Source: Talinum fruticosum
Taxonomy: Eukaryota > Streptophyta > Magnoliopsida > Caryophyllales > Talinaceae
Length of the DNA stretch: 64,000 nt
Assembly (NCBI GenBank): GCA_021018815.1
Contig: JAITYX010000058.1
Coordinates: forward strand, 1,381,001-1,445,000
Reading direction: 5' to 3'
The notes under the pieces are model-generated. The model ran no database searches. It was not told the DNA's origin and saw only the letters and a program-made list of their open reading frames with translations. The translations under genes were made by a program, and so were the position numbers. Positions 58,451-64,000 of this stretch are shown here, piece by piece; the first letter of the stretch is position 1, and each line of letters opens with the position of its first letter.

Positions 58451-59879
58451 AAAATTGCTCAGAACAATAGAGAGTTTGATGAAGGAAGATCATCTACCGG
58501 ACCACCTAATTTCAAGGGGTCAAACTTTACACATTAGAAGAAGATGATGGAATTCTTTCTAATGGATAATGATGTAGAAGTCTAGAACATCATACAGAAT
58601 GGAACCTTCATCCCAATGAAGATGGAAGCTATAAGTCCCTTGCCTAAAGAGAAATCTAGGTACACCACTAAAGACATTGCGAAGTTCGGAAAGAACTTCA
58701 AAGCTATAAACACACTCGATGTGTGCCATCCAGGCGAGAAGAGTACAACGAGTCTCTGCCTATGACATAGCCAAAGAGGTGTGCGACACACTTGTCAACA
58801 CCTATGAAGGAATAAGTCAAGTGAAGCAGGTGAAGATAAGGTAATATCTTCATAAGTATGAGCTCTTCAAGATGGAGCCAGGCGAAAACATCTCTCGAGA
58901 TATATGCTCGATTCACGGAGATTACTAACAATGTCAAGTCTTTGGGTAGAAAGATCTCACATGAGGAAATGGTCGAGAAAAATTCGAGAGGTCTACCAAA
59001 GAGAAGATGGGCTCGCAAGGTGACAACCATTGAAGAGGCTCACAACCTTTCTCAAATAAAGCCGCATGAGCTCATTGCGAAGCTACTCACTCATGAGATT
59101 CACCTGGAAGAAGAGGATGTAAAGGTCGGCACCAAAGAGAACATTGCGCTGAAGGCCTCGGAAAGCGGACATCAAAGTCCGAGCTCCTCATAATCGAGAT
59201 GAAGATCCAATGGCACTCATTGCCCAAGGCTTCAAAAAGATGATGAAATACAAGAAGTGGCAAAAGAGACCAAAGGAGGTGTTCTACAAGAAAGATAAGA
59301 AGGATAGGAAAGGTAAATATTCATCCCCTCCAAAGTTATCTTTAACTAAGAACTTTGGTTACTTTGAATGTGGCAGCAAGGAGCACATAGTCAAGGATTG
59401 TCCAAAGAGAAAGAAGGATAGAAAGAAGAAAAAGGCTATGATGGCTATCTGCAGCTATAATCACTCGTATGAAGAAGATTATTCGATGACTAGAAGTGTC
59501 TTATGGTACTTGAATGACTCGGAAGCTGAATCCGAGTCGAGATAATGACAACTCGGATATTGAGGAGACAAGTCCTCGGGAGATAATTGAATACTTCCTT
59601 ATGTTCACCAAAGTTTATTTAGGAAGATATACTTTTTACATTAGAAGAATACTCCAATTCGATTCTTTGGACTTCAAAGAACAAGTTGTGTCTCTTCTGC
59701 TTGAGAGTAATGTTTTGAAAAATGAGTTAGAAAACTTGACACAAGATCTGGAGGTACTCAAGACCAGTGCTCAAGTCAATGAGATTGAATCTGAATCACT
59801 AAGAATAGAGAATGAGCAAGCTGAAAAGAAGCTCAATGAGCCTCAAGAGCTGGTATTAAAACTCACTCAAGGTTAGAAA
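58451..59879 (+). pseudogene. Copia E gag
   Basis: The start position reads ATTG at 58452-58455 where copy C has ATGG. The N-terminal domain is in broken frames (58480-58850). Segment 58858-59193 holds the gag core with NNVKSLGRKISHEE and LLTHEIH. Segment 59210-59545 holds the basic zinc-knuckle half; the family Cys-X2-Cys-X4-His-X4-Cys appears as YFECGSKEHIVKDC, with the first Cys changed to Tyr. Segment 59514-59876 is a leucine- and glutamate-rich coiled coil (ENLTQDLEVLKT, AEKKLNEPQELVLKL), typical of Sirevirus gag. Frame changes at 59195 and about 59520 break the gene. Confidence 0.85.
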
Positions 59880-60229
59880 AACCTTGATCTTTTACTATGC
59901 TCTCGGTGTGTCTCATTTAGAAAAGAAGGTCTTGGCTTTAATGCTTTGAAGAGTAATCTAATTCCTCTTGCAGTTATTTCAAAACTAACTCCAGAATTCG
60001 AAGTTCGGGAATCTCATGAAAAGAAGAGCGAGCTAAGACCAGTTTACGGGAAAAAGCCTTCTCCACCTGTTTAGAAAAGAGACACAAACTCGGTTTTCTA
60101 GAAAGAAGACTCAAAATCAAACCAGACCCAAAATCATTCAAATCCGGGTTCCCAAAAGTGAGAAGGGTTAGTTTGTAGTGAGAAAGGTTAGTTTGTTTCT
60201 ATTTTTCAAGCGACTCTAAAACGAAAGCA

Positions 60230-63200
60230 TCACTGCTACATACACTTGTGGCAGCTCATGCCATATGTCTACAGATTAAAGACCCTTCTTAGAGTTAGAA
60301 GATCCGAAAGGAGGCGAAGTCACATTTGGAGACAATAGCAAAGGTAAAATAGTTGGGATTGGCAAGATTGGTCAAGGAAACAACTCATTCGAGTCTAGTC
60401 TACCTTGTTAAATGGCTTACGTACAATCTCCTTAGCATTTCTAAACTATGTGACAAAGGCCAAGAGGTATGGTTCACTCATACCAACTGCTATATTTCTG
60501 ATGCAATCACTAAAGAGACTAAGCTCTCGGGTCTAAGGTAAGGTAACACTTATACTATCCCTCTTTTATATGCTAGTCGGAATTTATCATGCTTAAAAGC
60601 TTCTTTGAATGATGATGCATGGACTTGGCATTCTAGACTAGGTCATATTAGCATGCATACTATCAAGAAACTTGTATCTCATGGGTTGGTTAGGGGTTTG
60701 CCCAACTGTGCATTTAAGAAAGATAAACTCTATAAAGCATGCACGAAAGGGAAGCAAGTTAGATCATCTTTCAAACCACTCAAAATTGCGTCTACATCTA
60801 AAGTGCTTGAGTTAGTTCATATGGATTTATGTGGTGAAATTCATGTGAAAAGCCTAGGAGGTAAATCATATGTACTAGTTATTGTTGATGATTATTCACG
60901 ATTTACTCGGGTGTGTTTTCTTAATAACAAGAGTGAAGCCTTCAAAAGCTCACTAAGATCTCCATGAAAATTCAAGTAGTGTTTGAGACTCATATCAAAA
61001 GGATTCGAACCGACCATGGAAGGGAGTTCGACTACTCGGAATTTGCGATTTCTTTGACAAGAACGACATCTCCAATAACTTTTATGTATGCACCAAAAAC
61101 TCCTCAACAGAATGAAGTAGTGGAGAGAAAGAACAAAACTCTTGAAGAAATTGGAAGGACCATGATGATTGAAAATGATATGCCTTACTCTTTCTAGGCT
61201 GAGGCGATCAACATAACAAACTATACACTCAACAGATGCCTCATTAGACTTATCTTGAAGAAGACACCCAATGAAGCTGTACAAGGGAAAGAAACCCAAC
61301 ATTTCTTACTTTAGACCATTCGGATGTAAATGATTTGTGCATAACAATAGTAAGGAACATCTCACTAAGTTTGATGCTATATCGAGATGAAGGTATATTT
61401 ACGTGTTACTCATCTCATAGTAAAGCTTATCGAATTTTTAAGAAAAGGACTAATAAAGTTAAAGAAAGTATCCACGTTGTCTTTGATAAGATTAATCTTG
61501 GCAGGATAAGTGAATCCACATTTTCGGATCTCAAGTTTAACAGAGATGAAGATGGCATTATTGAATCCGAGCTAAAAAGATTCGGAATAGAAGCACTGAG
61601 GCAACTCGGAACGAGCCAACTCGGAATGTCGTGACTCGGAATGAACAAGTTCAAGAACCAGACTTACAATGCTTGAAGAACAAGCCTATGCAGAGGCTCA
61701 GCAAGAACAACCAACCGAAGATCAACCTATTCAACCAACAAACTTGGTATATCAAAGGATAGGTAAAGCTTTCAATTATGCATCTAGTCACCTACTTAAG
61801 AACATACATTTTGATATCAACGAGTGGGGTAAGAACTCGATCTTCTTTACATAATCTATGTGCATTTTTACATATTATTAACAGAACCTAAAAATGCACT
61901 AGAGGCCCTAATGAACCTAAATTGCTAGAGGCCATGCAAGAAAAGCTTAATCAATTTGAAAGAAACCAAGTCTAGACTCGACCAAACGACCTTCCGACCA
62001 CCCCGTAATAGGAACCAAATGGGTTTTCAAGAATAAACTGGATGAGGAAGGGTTGGTAGTAAAAAATAAGGCTAGATTAGTTGCATAGGGATACAACCAA
62101 GAAGAAGGAATTGATTGTGGAGAAACCTTTGCCCCTGTTGCTAGGATTTAGGCAATCGGAATTCTCATAACATTTGCATCTAGATGCACATCAAGCTTTA
62201 TCAAATGGATGTCAAATGTGCATTTCTTAATGGTTATATTCAAGAAGAATTTTATGTTGATCAACCCGTTGGATTTGAAACTCAAAATTTCAAATCATGT
62301 TTTCAAGTTGTAATAGGCTTTATATGGTCCGAAACAAGCTCCCGGAGCTTGGTTTGAAGGACTAACTAGTTTCTTGGTTGATAATGATGTCAAAAGAGGT
62401 CATATTGACAAAACCCTTTTACAAAAACTAAGGGGAGTGATTTTCTTATCATTCGGATATATGTTGATGATATCATTTTTGGAGCTCCTAATGAAACTCT
62501 ACGCGAAGAGTTTTCGAGTTGATGAGACAGGAGTTCCAAATGAGCATGAATGGAGAACTCAATTCTTTCTTGGTATACAAATCAAACAACATAAGGATGG
62601 AATCTATGTCCATCAATCTAAGTACACCAAGGAGTTATTGAAGAAATACAAGCTAGAAGATGTGAAGCATGTAACAACAACTATGAGTAGCGAGTTTGAA
62701 ATTGGACTCGGATGAGAAAGGTAAAGTTGTAGATCGAAACTCTATAGAGGTATGATTGGATCTCTACTTTAGCTTACATCTAATAGGCTAGATATCATGT
62801 TCGAGTGTCTACCTTTGTGCAAGATTTTAAGCTAATCACATCTCACTACGGTGAAGAGAATTTTCGAGATATCTTGTAGGGACTCGGAATCATGGTCTAT
62901 GGTGAACTGACTCTTAATGGATACTTAGGTGCTGATCTGTGCTGGTTACAAGGTTGATAGCAACAGCACATCAAGAGCATCCTAATTTTTGGGTCAATCC
63001 CTCATCTCCTGGCATTCAAAGAAGCAGAACTTAGTTTCTCTATCAACTGCTGTGGTTAAGTACATTGCAGCTAGAGCTTGTTGTGCTCACATTCTCTTGG
63101 TCAAGTAGCACTTCAAGGATCTTGGATTATCATTCACATCTATCCCAATCACATGTGATAATTAAAGTGCCATCAACATCACTAGGAATCCGGTTCAAGC

Positions 63201-63368
63201 ACTGAAAGACTAAGCACATTGAGGTCAGGTATCATTTTTCGAGAGACCATTATGAGAAAGGTGATATTAAGCTTGAATTTATTCCTATTAAATATGAGTT
63301 AGCTGATATTTTCACTAAACCACTTTGTGAGGATCGGTTTTTCTTTATTAGAATGAACTTGGCATGAT
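60230..63368 (+). pseudogene. Copia E pol: protease, integrase, reverse transcriptase, RNase H
   Basis: Protease (60230-60540): the catalytic-Asp site reads TCGSSCHMSTD, so the usual Asp-Ser-Gly is lost. Integrase: pre-integrase region WTWHSRLGHISMHTIKKL with the later zinc Cys reduced to KACTKGKQ; core with HMDLCGE near 60825, IRTDHGREF near 61000 and QQNEVVERKN near 61105, so the three acidic residues are present. Reverse transcriptase from about 62000 (GFKNKLDE-like) with YVDD at 62460-62471. RNase H (62880-63368) ends ADIFTKP near 63310. Several stops (for example 61198) and frameshifts inactivate it. Confidence 0.88.
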
Positions 63369-63955
63369 TAATGCTTAATTATGAGATTTATTGCATGAAT
63401 TATTTTTCACGGTCGAGTGATATTTTCCTTGAGTAGATAACAAATAGATCGAGTTGACTTAGAGTGAGACCGAGCTACGCGTTATAGATTTTCTTAATGT
63501 TCCGAGTCACTCGGACACTTTACTTGAAGTCGGACTTGAGCAAACTGGACATCAAAATTTTAAGGTCATCTCTAGATAAATGGAGAATATCAAAAATGTT
63601 TTTGAAATCTCTTTCTTCTTTCTCTCCCTGTGTCACTCGAACAGTCGGTAGAAACTATCTGTTGGAAGAAAGTCATTGGAGAAACTAGGCGTTGCTTGCA
63701 TAGAGTGACTCAATGATCCGAGAACCGTTGCTTGGTATTCGAGTCAAAAAGTCTATTGGAAGCCTTTTTTTTTTTTTTGCTATAAATAGCACCACTTCAC
63801 TTACTTTTATTCACTTTACTCACTTATTGCTCGTTCTCTTGCTCTCTTTGTTGTCAAACTCTCTCTTGCTTACTCGTGTTCTCTCAATGATTCTCAAAAC
63901 TCTTTGTTCTCTTTTAGCTCTACTCTCTCCATTACTATCTAATCTCTTTGCCAAC
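63369..63955 (+). other. Pol-third ORF spacer of copia E with TATA box and poly-T
   Basis: Contains TCCGAGTCACTCGGA at 63501-63515, a TC-rich stretch near 63610-63630, T15 before the TATA box, and a pyrimidine-rich leader (about 63820-63950). Matching order exists in copies B and C. No coding domain. Confidence 0.65.
63780..63792 (+). promoter_or_regulatory. TATA box before the third ORF of copia E
   Basis: CTATAAATAGCAC stands 175 bases before the ATG at 63956, followed by a CT-rich leader. Its twin in copy C reads CTATAAATAGCAT. A separate promoter for the third ORF is an inference. Confidence 0.6.
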
Positions 63956-64000
63956 ATGCCTAAGAGAGAACTGCTCAAGAAGGGGTTTGGCCACCAAGAA
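63956..64000 (+). CDS. Start of third (env-like) ORF of copia E (cut by window end)
   Basis: ATG at 63956 opens MPKRELLKKGFGHQE, 15 residues before the window end. The start agrees with copies B and C (Met-Thr/Pro-Lys-Arg). It cannot be judged further. Confidence 0.5.
   Translation, partial: MPKRELLKKGFGHQE

Larger units (their letters stand above)
57076..64000 (+). mobile_element. Copia (Sirevirus-type) element E, 5' part (continues past window)
   Basis: A plus-strand element with 5' LTR, tRNA-Met primer site, gag, protease, integrase, reverse transcriptase, RNase H, the TATA-bearing spacer and the start of the third ORF. The order agrees with copy C. The gypsy G3 sequence on the left (shared with G1 up to AAGATTC) stops at the LTR, suggesting insertion into G3 or a junction. 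The right end lies beyond 64000. Confidence 0.88.

Noticed and set aside
1..64000. tRNA, rRNA, CRISPR or prokaryotic operon signals
   Set aside because: No cloverleaf-like gene, rRNA core sequence, spacer array or operon structure was seen; all coding is retroelement or transposon type.

Overview
This window is plant nuclear DNA made almost entirely of nested, decayed transposable elements. I found no intact host gene, no rRNA or tRNA gene and no CRISPR array. The evidence for a flowering plant is the set of families: Ty1/copia elements of Sirevirus type (tRNA-Met primer sites, coiled-coil gag, an extra reading frame after pol), Ty3/gypsy gag-only elements with LTRs of about 1.5-2 kb, CACTA (En/Spm) transposons with TNP2 and Transposase_24-type genes, and a short hAT-like element. 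The species cannot be told from the sequence.

Layout, with inferred insertion order. 1-722: minus-strand copia gag/protease piece. 723-4199: plus-strand copia 3' end (third ORF and LTR). 4200-5204: unassigned, with one unrecognised gene-like remnant. 5205-7452: plus-strand gypsy 3' end with LTR. 7453-25192: a minus-strand CACTA element (CACTA-1) whose TNP2 gene is split by a complete gag-only gypsy element (8045-15499, target duplication CATAC/CATGC) and whose 5' part is split by a second CACTA (CACTA-2, 17764-23242, duplication ATG). 25193-34904: plus-strand copia B, itself carrying a 4.1-kb solo-LTR-like insertion (25537-29617, duplication GATAA) and a 330-bp hAT-like MITE (30925-31254, duplication AGGTTAGG). 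34905-49810: plus-strand gypsy G2, split by a structurally complete copia element C (36907-47859, minus strand, duplication TTATC/TCATC). 49811-56233: minus-strand copia D with gag joined to the third ORF by loss of pol, and one LTR interrupted by a solo LTR (50428-52091, duplication GTTAG). 56234-57075: minus-strand gypsy gag piece. 57076 to the window end: plus-strand copia E with LTR, primer site, gag, pol and the beginning of the third ORF.

All protein-coding genes seen belong to these elements, and all that can be judged carry stops, frameshifts or lost catalytic residues. The gypsy copies encode only gag, so they would have depended on enzymes supplied by other elements. The most interesting signals are a TATA box kept at a similar place before the third ORF in three copia copies (a candidate internal promoter), a 15-bp palindrome recurring in the copia LTRs and pre-ORF region, a roughly 170-bp-arm inverted repeat of a coding fragment inside CACTA-1, and a reading frame that rejoins cleanly when the gypsy insertion in TNP2 is mentally removed.
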